In this document: piece after piece, positions 37,103-47,600 of the stretch | Layout: every line of letters begins with the position of its first letter | Numbering within the stretch: position 1 is the stretch's first letter | NCBI GenBank assembly: GCA_022695795.1 | Contig: MU404056.1 | Location: 1 to 64,000 of the forward strand | Reading direction: 5' to 3' | Length of the DNA: 64,000 nucleotides | From: Biscogniauxia marginata | Lineage: Eukaryota; Ascomycota; Sordariomycetes; Xylariales; Xylariaceae | The notes under the pieces: model-generated | The model's database searches: none | Told to the model about the DNA's origin: nothing | Seen by the model: the letters and a program-made list of their open reading frames with translations, nothing else | Translations under genes and position numbers: made by a program

Positions 37103-37510
37103 CCCCCCGAGCTTCCTGCTTTCCCCGAGTGCTACGGGTGGTTGGATGTTCCAAATTCCCGGCTCATAAGGATGAAACCAGATTTTAAACATTATTTCGA
37201 CCCTTTTGGCCGGTCTTGGGCCATTGCTTACGAGTTCGTTCCGAGAGCACAACCTGACATTCGTGGCGCCCAAAAGTTCTTCGACTTCTTCTATGCAGTA
37301 GGACTTCTAGTGGATTTTAGGTCCGAGGATTGGGCGGCCGGCAGGCTAGTAAACATGAACGCCATCAAGTTACCGTCCGCTTCAACCTTTCCTGTTTACG
37401 GGGTGGACCATCATCAGGCGGACGAATTGTCATGGACTAGCAATTCTTTCCCTCGTTCTAAACGCTTTACTGCTAAGAACCCTGAAGAACGCCGAGGGAA
37501 TCAGATGTGA

Positions 37511-37893
37511 GGGGTTACATGATCAGCGACCAGCTGTTAGGCCGATACGTCCCCGTCCGAATGCAATGCCCTATGTATCCCAATTAGCTCGATAGCCAGT
37601 TACCAACCTAGGCATATACTACTTTTATAGGAGTCAGTTTCCTTGCGGTTGGAAAGCCAACAATTATCCTTCTGTGACGTAAACTCACATAACGTTTAGT
37701 CGGAAGACTTACAAAACGAACAAATTCTCAGAATTAACTGTATTTGGCATTTCCTTGTTATAAACTCACTTGATAGTTGTAATAAATCTTTGTCCCTAAT
37801 GCGACATTCATCCCGTGTCATATCATGTAATTTAGGCCTGATATTGAAAGTAAATATTTACTAACTGAGTTTATTACGGCTTGAAGGCTGTGG
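37511..37893. other. Intergenic spacer
   Basis: Between the end of the split gene and the end of the APH-like gene, which converge here. Normal GC, no gene or repeat seen; presumably two 3' UTRs. Confidence 0.5.
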
Positions 37894-38802
37894 CTACGAA
37901 GAATCCGAATTTCGTCCAGCTATGGATGCATAACCATTCGCCTTGATATTAAATCGACGAGCAGCTCGGAATCTTCTGAATTTTGATTGCACTGTTCGTA
38001 ATACCCTCGCGTCCTGGTCATAAAACCCAGCTGCAATCCAGCAAAACAGTTTCCATCGTAGCCTCGTCCATCGATTCCAATTTCCTGGTATGTGAAAATT
38101 GTGCATAGCAGCGTATTCAAAGCATTTGGGATACCACCCCGCGTAATCCCAATCCAGCAACCAAAGATGTCCTGACGGGTGGAGAATAATGTTCCGAGGT
38201 GCAAGATCATGGTGTGTAAAGACGAACGCGTTGGTTGGCGATAGATGCTGCTTTGGTTGTACTCGGTGCTGCGATGCAGACTTTCTGATCTCCTTCCCTA
38301 TTGAGATAAATTCCATCCAGAAGTTAATGAACGCGTTAACAGCGTATATGGTCGCCCTTGCTGGTAAGCGATAGAGGTCTTCAAGCCAGAAGGATCTACA
38401 AGTGCCGGTTACGAGGGATCCAGCCGTCGAAGATTGTACGGATCTCAGGATCCGAATGAAACCGCGAAGCTGAAGGGCCAAGGTAATTGACTTGAGCCAA
38501 CTGATTTCCCCCCAGACTTCTTCCAAGGTATCACCCTCAATCCTGTCCATAATACACCAAGTAAGAACGTCATCCTCGACAGTCCGTCTTATCACAGGCG
38601 CGCGAACTCTGAGTTTGCAGGCAAGTTCGACAGTTTCAATCGTGTCTTCCACGCGGTCTGGGTAATAACGCTTAGCCAGATAGCTTTCGGACAATAGAAC
38701 AATCCCTGCGTGGTGTTCGAGGGAGGGCGACTCCCGTATAAGACGAAGAAGTTGTGCATCAGAATAGTGCTCCAGCGGATGGTCCTGAAGGCTCATCATT
38801 TT
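37894..38802 (-). CDS. Aminoglycoside phosphotransferase/choline kinase-like (APH) family protein
   Basis: Protein-kinase-like small-molecule phosphotransferase of unknown substrate, single exon, 302 aa from the MMSLQDHP start; the frame is open to 38943 but the upstream part looks like leader. Motifs are FTHHDLAPRNIILHP (catalytic HxDLxPxN loop) and LLDWDYAGWYP (metal-binding D with the WDxAGWYP signature typical of fungal APH proteins); CIMDRIEGDTLEEVW is the hinge. The N-lobe has a lysine in YLAKRYYP. Such genes are abundant in ascomycetes, often in accessory regions. No link to the biosynthetic cluster is evident. Length is typical and no disruption is seen. Confidence 0.85.
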   Translation of the reverse strand, partial: KMMSLQDHPLEHYSDAQLLRLIRESPSLEHHAGIVLLSESYLAKRYYPDRVEDTIETVELACKLRVRAPVIRRTVEDDVLTWCIMDRIEGDTLEEVWGEISWLKSITLALQLRGFIRILRSVQSSTAGSLVTGTCRSFWLEDLYRLPARATIYAVNAFINFWMEFISIGKEIRKSASQHRVQPKQHLSPTNAFVFTHHDLAPRNIILHPSGHLWLLDWDYAGWYPKCFEYAAMHNFHIPGNWNRWTRLRWKLFCWIAAGFYDQDARVLRTVQSKFRRFRAARRFNIKANGYASIAGRNSDSS

Positions 38803-39239
38803 GTGCGTTGGACAGAGAGTGAGATGAGAAGTAGGAAGAGAGACAGAGACAAGCTCCAGATAAATTTGTATCGCGTGAGATTTCATTAGCAAACAATACC
38901 GTATATTTTTAGGAACTCTGGCTCTTGGCAGCCCATATAACAATCTTATCTTCCGCGAGTCTTAAAGTCAGCCACGTATTTTTAACCCACCGTGCAACTA
39001 ATTTATATATTATAACGTAACACCTCATTATATATTACATTTTTCTTATAATCTTTTAATAATAATAATAATAATAAAATATTTTAAAATAAATATATAA
39101 ATAAAAATTAGTTATAAATATTTAAATATAAATATAAATAAAATATTACAAAATAATAATATAAATTATAAGCTTTACTTATTTTACAGTATTAATATTA
39201 TTAAATCATAAATATAAACGTGATAATTTATAAGTATAA
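38803..39239. repeat. APH upstream region and AT-rich block
   Basis: About 38803-38950 is the immediate upstream sequence of the APH-like gene. From about 39000 to 39239 it is AT-rich with AATAATAATAATA tracts and no coding signal, consistent with RIP-decayed sequence. Confidence 0.6.
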
Positions 39240-39411
39240 TGTCACGACGAAGGCAAAACGATAGCTAGGTAAAATTAAAAATTAAGTGAACAACAAGATT
39301 GAAAGCTGGCTAGGCTAACTAAACAAACGGCAACAAGGTCTTATATAAGACTTAGACCCCGGCTGGATAGCCCCTGGAGTCAGACTAGGGCCTGAGAGGG
39401 GCCCCGTGACA
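39240..39411. mobile_element. Solo LTR with TATAA target duplication
   Basis: 172 bp starting TGTCACGACG and ending CCCCGTGACA, so the ends form TGTCAC/GTGACA inverted repeats. It is flanked by TATAA on both sides (39235-39239 and 39412-39416). This is an LTR of a different family from the Gypsy element at 29474. It is not strongly RIP-mutated. The 220 bp that follow to 39632 hold nothing recognisable. Confidence 0.8.
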
Positions 39412-39632
39412 TATAAGTCGCGGGGATAAAAATGAAATCCTTATATATAATTGTAACTTGTAATCACTAAGACCCTCTTGTGCCTTAGGTGGTAGGGCTA
39501 GCTAGCTAAGTCGTCTATGGATACCTTTGTTACCGTCAGTCTAGTTAGTTTTGTTAGTTTTTAGTCTTAAAATAGAGGTTGATTTAGCTATCGTTTCTAG
39601 CCCTCGCTGTAGCACTTTTCCTAAGACAATTA

Positions 39633-40046
39633 ACGTATCACACAAGCGAGTAGACGAAACAAGCTCGCGGACAAAATGGTTTCTCATATAAAATCGACTT
39701 TTTCGAAAATTCATAACTTTACTTATAAAAATCGGAAAAGTCTTAAACCTTTTTTTCTAGTTATATAACTATATAGTTTAATTAAAATAAAATTTAAAAA
39801 AAAACACGTAAAACCTAAAATTATAACAAAACGCACGGACCTTTTTACGTATTTCTTTATATATTTCACTTTTTATTTTTTTTGAATTTTATTTTAATTA
39901 AACTATATAGTTATATAACTAGAAAAAAAGGTTTAAGACTTTTCCGATTTTTATAAGTAAAGTTATGAATTTTCGAAAAAGTCGATTTTATATGAGAAAC
40001 CATTTTGTCCGCGAGCTTGTTTCGTCTACTCGCTTGTGTGATACGT
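39633..40046. repeat. Foldback/MITE-like element, copy 2
   Basis: A 414-bp near-perfect palindrome: left arm ACGTATCACACAAGCGAGTA and right arm its inverse, flanked by TA at 39631-39632 and 40047-40048. Arms of about 150 bp or more enclose a non-palindromic centre containing TATAACAAAACGCACGGACC, the reverse complement of the centre of copy 1. It is less mutated than copy 1. No coding capacity. Confidence 0.8.
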
Positions 40047-40229
40047 TATAAGTACTTCATAGTACAATATTATAGGCCTACTACCGGCATGGCCCCACCC
40101 CAGGATATCATACCCACTAAGAAAGGGCATGTTGGCCCAGACCTTGACGAACCGTTGATGGCTGTGCTAGTTGGCCGCTGGCCATTCGTCTTTAATGACA
40201 GAACCTTTAAGGGAAAAGTTTATTCGCTA

Positions 40230-40760
40230 TTACGGACGAAAAGTCCCCTGTTTGACCTCCCTAGGCTGGAAACCCGTAGGATTGATGTAGTAATTTGATA
40301 GTGCTCCCCAGGCAGAGGCTGAACTATGCTCCTCAATAATACCTGCCGCCTCCAAGTCTGCCAAGATAACATAGATCCAATATCTACATCCTTCCCATTC
40401 TTCTGTGAAGGTATACTTCTGCCTTTGGTTTTGATTGATCATGCGAACGATTGTCCGGACTGTAACTCCTTCAGCTATGGCAAAGGTCACCATCCAAATT
40501 GCTTTATCTGTATATTCGTATTCCTTGGAAGCAATATCAATTTTCCCTGTGCGCCCATCAGAGCCATATCCAGGCACCATGTCAAGTCTGACTGAGCTGT
40601 CTCCAGGAAGTTGGAGGAAAACTGCCCAATGATTAGTCGGAGGATTCCCATCGTCATCCCCGGAATTTTCATCGTTAATGTAAGCACAAATGTGGATTTT
40701 GAGCACCTTTTGGGTGAGGTCCTTATTATTGAAGTGGTCTGTATCCCAGTTGTGGTCCAT
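40230..40760 (-). CDS. DUF7770-like hypothetical protein
   Basis: Single-exon frame of 176 aa. The segment NHWAVFLQLPGDSSVRLDMVPGYGSDGRTGKIDI, followed by VTVRTIVRMINQNQRQKYTFTEEWEGCRYWIYVILADLEAAGII, resembles a family of ascomycete proteins of unknown function (DUF7770 as I recall it). The first about 40 residues may be an alternative start region. It lies directly beside foldback element copy 2. The family is expanded in accessory regions of many fungi, and its role is unknown. Frame and composition are protein-like, with no disruption. Confidence 0.65.
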   Translation of the reverse strand: MDHNWDTDHFNNKDLTQKVLKIHICAYINDENSGDDDGNPPTNHWAVFLQLPGDSSVRLDMVPGYGSDGRTGKIDIASKEYEYTDKAIWMVTFAIAEGVTVRTIVRMINQNQRQKYTFTEEWEGCRYWIYVILADLEAAGIIEEHSSASAWGALSNYYINPTGFQPREVKQGTFRP

Positions 40761-43134
40761 AGCTGGTAACTCGCGAGGAAAGGGCTAGTTTATATAGGAC
40801 TAGAGCTGATAAAATTTTAACTCGCTTAGGTCTTTCAGTTTCGGATATTATCGCTTTCAGGTGTTGAGTCTGGAGGATTTGTACTAGTGACTAGATTGGG
40901 CAAGAGTCTAGGCCGAGAGGTGAGCACTCGCAGTGTTGGGTCTGCTGCTTCAAGATATACCCTTGTAGGCGTTAATCCCTTGAGGGCTGACGTGGCCGCG
41001 AGGGAGAAGAGGAATTGTTGATGATATAGGCACTTGAACTGAAGCGTGGAAGAGTAGAATGAACGAGCAATAGCTCTCTTATTTATATACTTTGACATTG
41101 GTTTAGCTCTTGTGTACGTGGTTTATATGCTTCGAATGATACTTCTCATGTGATACTTGATTAGTTCCCACTGATCTAGTAACGTTGTTCCTGTTTTGAG
41201 CGACGGCATGGCCCAACACACATTACAGGCAGGTTGGTTATCTCAAGGCAAACATCTAAAAATACTATGGTAAGCGGCTAGACTATGGTCTCGGTCTTTA
41301 ACCAACCAACGACAAAAAAGAAGACGAAGTCGAAGCCGGCCGGCTACGAGATGGTCGAGCGAGCAACTCTATTAACCAACTACTCCGGTTTCATCCAACC
41401 CGGAACACTGGTCCACCTCTGGTAAGGCATTAAGCTCCCACTCTTCGTCATCAGAACCATCACACCAGCAAATAGTTACGATAATGGTAAGAATGCCTAG
41501 AAACGAAAAGCGTCATCGTCATCGCAAGGATCTTGTTATGAATCGTCAAAACAAAAGAGCAAAGGAATTATTAGGAGCTGAGAAGTAAAATTGGGCGTCA
41601 CTTTCATAAAAGATCTAATAACAGGATACATAGCTTAATAATTATAATGACTGACATTGAAATTTTGTTGTAGTCTCGGTTATTTCAAATAAGGTAGACT
41701 GCGAAAAAAAAAAAAAAAAAAAGTCCGAATGACCAGTTCCGTTAAAGAGCAGGTACAAATTTAGATAGTGGCTCGCGTCATTAGTTATGAGGAAAACGAG
41801 CAACTCTCTCAGGGATAGTTACATCTAGAGGGAAAGAGTCGGCTGACCGGTATACTTCGGGTAGGACTGCGGATCATATAGACTCTGCCAACAGCCATAG
41901 CCAACAACGACAACCAACAAGCCAACAATACAAACAGCATTCCAGGAATTAATCATTAAATTTTGACACGGGCTCAAGCAACTCCTCGTCATAGTCTTCC
42001 TATAGTCACAATACCAGTTTATATGTCACAAGTAGTTTCTCGGTTTCCTTCAATGGGAGCCACTTCTAGTTGCCTGTAAGTCCAAATACACACTTGGTTT
42101 AGGGCTTTCTAATAAATTTATAAGTCTAGCTAGCCAGACTTCCGGATAGTGTCGACGGATGGTGCATGACTTATTTAAATAGAATTCAACAATTAATACC
42201 CCTGAATGATGTAAGATCATGGTTCCTTTAAAACCAAGGTGGCGATCTTAAGGTCTTCCGGGACCATGGCACCCACAAAGGACCAGGGAACATGAGATAG
42301 AGAGATGCCATCATTACATCACATATAGATGTAGACTATAACCAACGCAATACAAATCGTCGGTTATCAGACGTGTATATATTTTTATCGTAGTATAGCG
42401 ACCAACTATAGTCATGATCCTCCTGCCGATGTAGAGCCCCTTCTAAGCAAGCATCTACCCCTTTTATCCCCTCTCGTACCCTTCGCGTTCCAAACATGGT
42501 GGATAAAGATGGGACTATTGCTTTTAGAAGGCGACGACGTACCATAAACAAATATATTAGAATTATTAGGCTTCTATGAAGTCGCCTAGTCACGTCCTTA
42601 ATGAAGGGAACGTTGCGTTGGATTGCCCGGCTGTTTGTCAGGTATCCCTGCAAATAGGGGTCAGAGGGAAGGATTCCTAGGCTTGCTTCTTGTTCGAAAG
42701 ACGGGAGCACCTAGGTAGTAAAAAATCGTTTCCGATCACGGCTCCACTCAAGCCGAGACACTGGAATTGCTCAACTCAAAGAAATGTGTTCATCGGTATG
42801 TTTAGAGAAGAATTTCTCGATACTTACCTAGGTACCTAACCATACAAACATCTCTACGATCGATAATGGGTTTTATTCTAGCTTATGTTACCAAGCTTAT
42901 GTATTTGCATAACTGGTCATAAATATTTTATGAAATGCGGCTTTCCAGAGCACGTGACCGAGGATGGATTAAGCCGGTCTGGAACCAAAACGTCAACTGC
43001 CAATTGCCAATTGGAAAAGCTACCCCACGTCCCCACAGTCCAAAATTCGAGATCCCACGTTTGCCTACCTCACAACGTACCGCCGACACCTGAACACATA
43101 CAGATACACAGATACACAGATACACGGGCGAAAT
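40761..43134. other. Gene-poor region before SRP19
   Basis: About 2.4 kb without a supported gene. Open frames at 40835-41098 and 42336-42710 on the minus strand lack recognisable domains. An A19 run is at 41706-41724. Around 43100-43126 a GATACACA tandem repeat lies in the 5' leader of the SRP19 gene. Composition changes here from accessory-like to the higher GC of the following core genes. Confidence 0.5.
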
Positions 43135-44163
43135 ATGGCTCACCCGCGGATAGAAGAGGTGTCCGACAGCGACATGTCCGACCCCAGCGAGGGCGACATC
43201 GACGACTTCGCCGAAGCCGACATCCTTCGAGCCCGCACCACCACCACCACCACCACCGGCACTAGCTCTTCCAAACCACCACCACCACCCTCCTCCTCGT
43301 CCCCAGCAATACCCTCCACGGGCGCCAGCCTCCCGGCGATGATCCACCCGTCGCAGAGCGCCTCGACGGCGCACATCCAGCCGTCCGACATCAAGGGCTA
43401 CCAGATGCTGTACCCGGTGTACTTCGACGCGTCGCGGACGCGGCGGGGCGGGCGGCGCGTGCCCTCGTCGCTCGCCGTGCCCAACCCGCTCGCCCGCACC
43501 ATCGCCGGCGCCTGCGCGTCGCTGCGCCTGCGGCCCGTCCTCGAGGCGCACCGGACGCACCCGCGCGACTGGGCGAACCCGGGCCGCGTGCGCGTGCAGC
43601 TGTCGGCGCGTGCCCCCGACGGCGACAACCCCAACCCTAACCCCTACGCCTCCGCGATAAAGAACAAGCACCACCTCTACGTGCTCGTCGCGCGGTACCT
43701 GCGCGAGAACCCGACGACCGAGGACTGCGAGGCGCTGTGGCGGATGCGCGGCCCCGGTATGCCCGGGGACGACGACGACGACGACGACGACGATGAGTCA
43801 GTCGACGAGGATGGAAAGAAAAAGAAGAAGAAGAAGTGGCCTCGTCCCGCGATCCCGCGCGGCTGGGAGAAGAAGATGGGCGACCTGCTGCCGGCCTACA
43901 GCGCGGCCATGTCGGGCGGCGGCGTCAGCGAGAACGCCTTCAGGGAGATGATGAAGGAGATGCAGGGTGCCGGCGGCGCCGGCGGAGGTGGGGGTATGCC
44001 CGGTCTGCCCGGCGGGATAACGCCCGAGATGATGAACATGCTCGGCGGCATGGGAGGACTCGGCGGTGCGGGAGGGGGTGAGGCGAGCGGTGGTGGTGGT
44101 GGTGGTGGTAATAATAGTGGTGGCGGGGGCAAGAAAGGTAAGAAGGGAAAGGGGAAAGCATGA
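43135..44163 (+). CDS. SEC65: Signal recognition particle subunit SRP19/Sec65
   Basis: RNA-binding protein that assembles with SRP RNA and promotes SRP54 binding for co-translational targeting to the ER. Single exon, 342 aa, longer than the human protein because of disordered tails. The SRP19 core spans about residues 88-215 (YPVYFDASRTRRGGRRVP, NPLARTI, THPRDWANPGRVRVQL, KHHLYVLVARYL). After it come a poly-Asp run, a Lys-rich run, and a Gly/Met-rich C-terminus ending in GKKGKKGKGKA. The acidic N-terminus (SDSDMSDPSEGD) is usual in fungal Sec65. It converges with dynactin, 515 bp away. Confidence 0.93.
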   Translation: MAHPRIEEVSDSDMSDPSEGDIDDFAEADILRARTTTTTTTGTSSSKPPPPPSSSSPAIPSTGASLPAMIHPSQSASTAHIQPSDIKGYQMLYPVYFDASRTRRGGRRVPSSLAVPNPLARTIAGACASLRLRPVLEAHRTHPRDWANPGRVRVQLSARAPDGDNPNPNPYASAIKNKHHLYVLVARYLRENPTTEDCEALWRMRGPGMPGDDDDDDDDDESVDEDGKKKKKKKWPRPAIPRGWEKKMGDLLPAYSAAMSGGGVSENAFREMMKEMQGAGGAGGGGGMPGLPGGITPEMMNMLGGMGGLGGAGGGEASGGGGGGGNNSGGGGKKGKKGKGKA

Positions 44164-44678
44164 GAGAATGAGCGAGTAGTAAGTAGTAATCGACACACGC
44201 ATACATTAAATAGCGATCTGTCCTCCGCCATCCCCCCCTGAAAAAAAGGAAAAGGGGCATATCAAAAAAACTGTAAATCGGCCTTTGCGGGAGAGGGGAG
44301 GCGATAGCCCCTATTCGTAATACATGATCATGCGGGCGTATTACAGTGTCCATCCAATACCTAATCATCACCAAAACCAGCCCGAAACTTTTCATCAAGA
44401 TACGTCAAAACAGTAACAGAAACGACCATAAATTATTGATCACGATTCTACCCTTGTCTTTTTTTTCTTGCTCATGATAGTACAAGTCAAGTCAAGTCAA
44501 GGCAAGCCAAAGCAAGTCGGGTTGGGTAAAGGGTATCTATCAAAACACCTCATGCCTAAGAAAAAAACAATTGTCGTCTCTTCGTCGTTCACTACTTTCT
44601 CAAAAACTTTTTCATAAACCTCCCTCCCTCCCTTCCTCCCCTTTCCCCATTCCCCCCTTTCCCATTCCACTCTTCCCT
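44164..44678. terminator. Shared 3' region of SRP19 and dynactin genes
   Basis: Convergent gene ends separated by 515 bp. T- and C-rich tracts lie at 44457-44466 and 44620-44680. No gene is seen. Transcription termination here is inferred from orientation only. Confidence 0.4.
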
Positions 44679-47600
44679 CTACACAGCCGCCATGACTCGT
44701 CCCTGCAAGCCCTCCCACTCCCTCGACCCCACGATCTGCACGCCGCCGCCGTCGCCGCCGTCGCCGGGTCCGGGTATGACCTTGCCGTCCGCGTCGGGGA
44801 GTCGGATCTGCAGCCTCGCGGCCGCCCTCCTCATCCTGGCGTGCTCGGCCGACTCCTGCCGCCTGCCCGACTGCGACTGCTGCTGCGCCGCGAGCACGAG
44901 CTGCGTCTTCTGCACCACGGAGCCGTGCCAGCTCTTCCACGTGGCGAAGTCCTCCGCCTGCTTGGCCGCGTGGTACTGCGGCGTCACCTTGGCCGGCCTC
45001 CAGGCCATCTTGTCCTCGGGCAGCGAGCTCAGGTCGTAGAACTTGGCCGACGTGGCCATCTTCAGGAGTTCGCCCAGCACGTCCTTGCCCTCGGTCGCGA
45101 CGAGGGCCTTTCGCTGTTCGCCGACCGAGACGGGCTTCTTGAGGGGTTCGGAAAGCCAGTCGTACTTGGGCTGCTCGGTGACCCGCGCTCGCCGGTTATC
45201 CTCTCTTAGATGCCGCACTGCCGCCTGCAGGCTTGCAATTTCTTCCTTAAGGGCATCCATCTCCCGCGCTGTGGCAACTGCACGCTCCTGGCCGGCCTTA
45301 GCCCCGGCTGCGTCTGCCGCGTCGCCATAGACCTTGCTATCACCAGCAATCTTCTTCCACTTATCACGGTCGGCCTCGAGGGTCTTGGCCTCGCGGTCTT
45401 GCTGCTCAATGTCCTTCTTAAGTCTAGCCGCTTGCTCCTGGGCCTCTACTATCTGAGCCTCTAGGTCTGCGATGCGAGACGCCTTATTGTGCGCATCGCG
45501 CATACGTGCCTCGAGTGTCTCAATACGGAGAGTAGCCGTGCTAAGGTTCTCGTCACGGAGAGCGATAGCACGTCGAGCCTCATTATAGTGTTCCTTCAGC
45601 TGGCGGAGCTCTTCCTCTGCATCGACCGGGATGGTCTTTAGAGCCTTCAGTTCTTGGGCTCTGAGGATCCAAGGTGCCTGGCTTCGCTCAAATTCTTGCG
45701 TCTGTGATAGATCGCCGCAAACTGCAGCGAGATCGGTGATCTGCCCAGTAAGCACGCGGAGTTTGGAAAAGTATGTAGAGAAGAGATCGGACTCGGCTGA
45801 TGCAAAGTCATTCATGACGGTGCGTTGCACAGTACTCTGTACGTCAGGATACGTGTATGGCTCAGTTCGGCCTTCTTCGCTTAGCAGAGTATGCAGATCA
45901 GCCCCGATCTTGCGCGACATTTCGACGAGTTCTCGGCTCGCAGCTTCGCATTGCTCAAAGGCTTCCGCAGTATCGGGGGTGAGAACCAATGATCTCGCTC
46001 TTAGGTCTTCCAAAGATCGCACTGCCTTTGATACGATAACCTTGGCGCCCCGAGTCTGACTAACGACCGCGTCTGCTCTCCTGGCGAAGTGCTGTGCCAG
46101 TTCATCCTCGTCGCCACTAGGCGGCACAACTCGTTGAACCATCTCCTTCACAACGCCAAAGGCCATGGCGGCTGATTCCAGGTGGCTTTGCATCAGCACC
46201 GCCTTCATCTGGATCTCATCCGCGAAGCTCTCCAGTCCCTGTGAGATGTGGACCTCGGCAAGATGTGTCATGAGAGCAATAGTGCGTTGTAGTTCGCTCG
46301 CACATTGCTTCTCCTTCAACTCGTCGCGCCGGAGGCCGTCAATCCAGGCATTCAAGGCTCTTTCAACAGGCTCTAGTTCGTACAGTGCGCCCTCGTACTT
46401 AGCAAACTCTTCCAGAGAACAGTGGCTAATAGCATTGACAAATCGATCGCACATCGAAGAAACCCAGGTCAACTTGTCTAGAGCATCACAGCCAGCGAAG
46501 AGATCATCTTCATGTCCAGGATGCGGCTGGGCACTGACTCGTTCCTTGACGAACCCGTGTAACAAATTCGCCTTGAAAGCCAGCCGGCTAAACCGTAGCA
46601 ACGCCAAGACTGAATCCCGATCGGCTGAAAAGCTCTCAGGCAAGAATAGTTTGACAATCTGGAGGTGCTGCTGCGCTTCCAGGGCATCCATACGCTGCAG
46701 TTCCAAGTCGATAGTCTTAACCTGGGTCTTTGCGGCCGAGATCTGAAGCTTCTGGTTGAGGTCCATCATGGCCCTCGACTTGCTGTTCAGCTGCTCGGCT
46801 TCGGCCTCGTTAACCGCGTGAGAGGCCCGAATATCCTCAAGATCGGTTTGGAGGTTGGTGACAAGCTCCCTGAATCGAGATAGAGTGTATTCTAGATCGC
46901 CAATAGCGTCATCCTTCTCAGCGGACCTACGAGCTTGTTCGGTGATGACGCTGTCTCTGAAGTCTAGCTCTTCTTGCATCTCCTTCTCATTCTGGACGTG
47001 GTTGATCTCAAGCTCGTCGTTGATTTCTTTAAGGGCTTCGAGGTCATCGATCACGGCCTTCAGTTCGTTAATCTGTTCGGACTGCGCAAGCTTCTCGTAG
47101 CTGAGCTGCTCGATCATAGCTTCAGCTCCTAGGTTATCATCAAGCTGTTGACGGAGATCTTCGGCACGTGACTCTGATTCCAACAACTTCTCCTTAGCTA
47201 TCTGATACTGTTCCTTGACAGCATCAAACTCCTCCAGGCTCTCCTCCAACGACTTGATCTGAGCCTTATTCTCCTCGTCCTGCTGCTGGGTGATATCCCG
47301 CAACCTGATGAGAGCCTCACGTAGTCGTTCATTATTCCTCTCCATCTGTAACCAGCCCGTGCTGGCTCTCTCTTCGGGAGACATGCCCTTAGAGTATTCC
47401 GCATTTTCCTCGCGTAGGATCTCCACTTCCAGTTCTAGTTCTTCTGCCTTCTGCTTCAAAGCCTCACACTCAACCTTGAGCACCTCAGCGGTCTCCTCGG
47501 CCATCTCTCGGTCCAAGGTCGCCAGCTCCATAATTGAATCGTGCTCGGACTGCAGCGCCTCGATTTGCTCTAGTCTCTCCTCTGCCTCCTTCAACTGTTT

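Larger units (their letters stand above)
28909..37510 (+). pseudogene. Hypothetical gene split by a Gypsy retrotransposon
   Basis: Exon 1 is 28909-29109, the intron 29110-29195 (GTATGT...CTAG), exon 2 starts at 29196 and runs to 29473, where the LTR element begins; the frame resumes at 37108 and ends with a stop at 37510. Removing the element and one CCCCC target copy restores a single open frame of 294 codons (882 nt), so the ancestral product was about 293 aa. The start has a pyrimidine-rich leader. The C-terminal half contains a YGW/FDPFGRSWAIAYEF segment and a charged tail. I recognise no family. The two halves still have normal GC and no new stops, so insertion is fairly recent or the halves are transcribed separately. 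Confidence 0.75.

Noticed and set aside
40835..41098. 87-codon minus-strand frame
   Set aside because: No domain or similarity recognised, and located in a gene-poor AT-moderate spacer.
42336..42710. 124-codon minus-strand frame
   Set aside because: Length is notable but composition and motifs are not gene-like, and no splice partners were found.
43398..44398. Long antisense frames over SRP19
   Set aside because: Shadows of the GC-rich, repeat-rich coding strand; the sense frame has the conserved SRP19 core.
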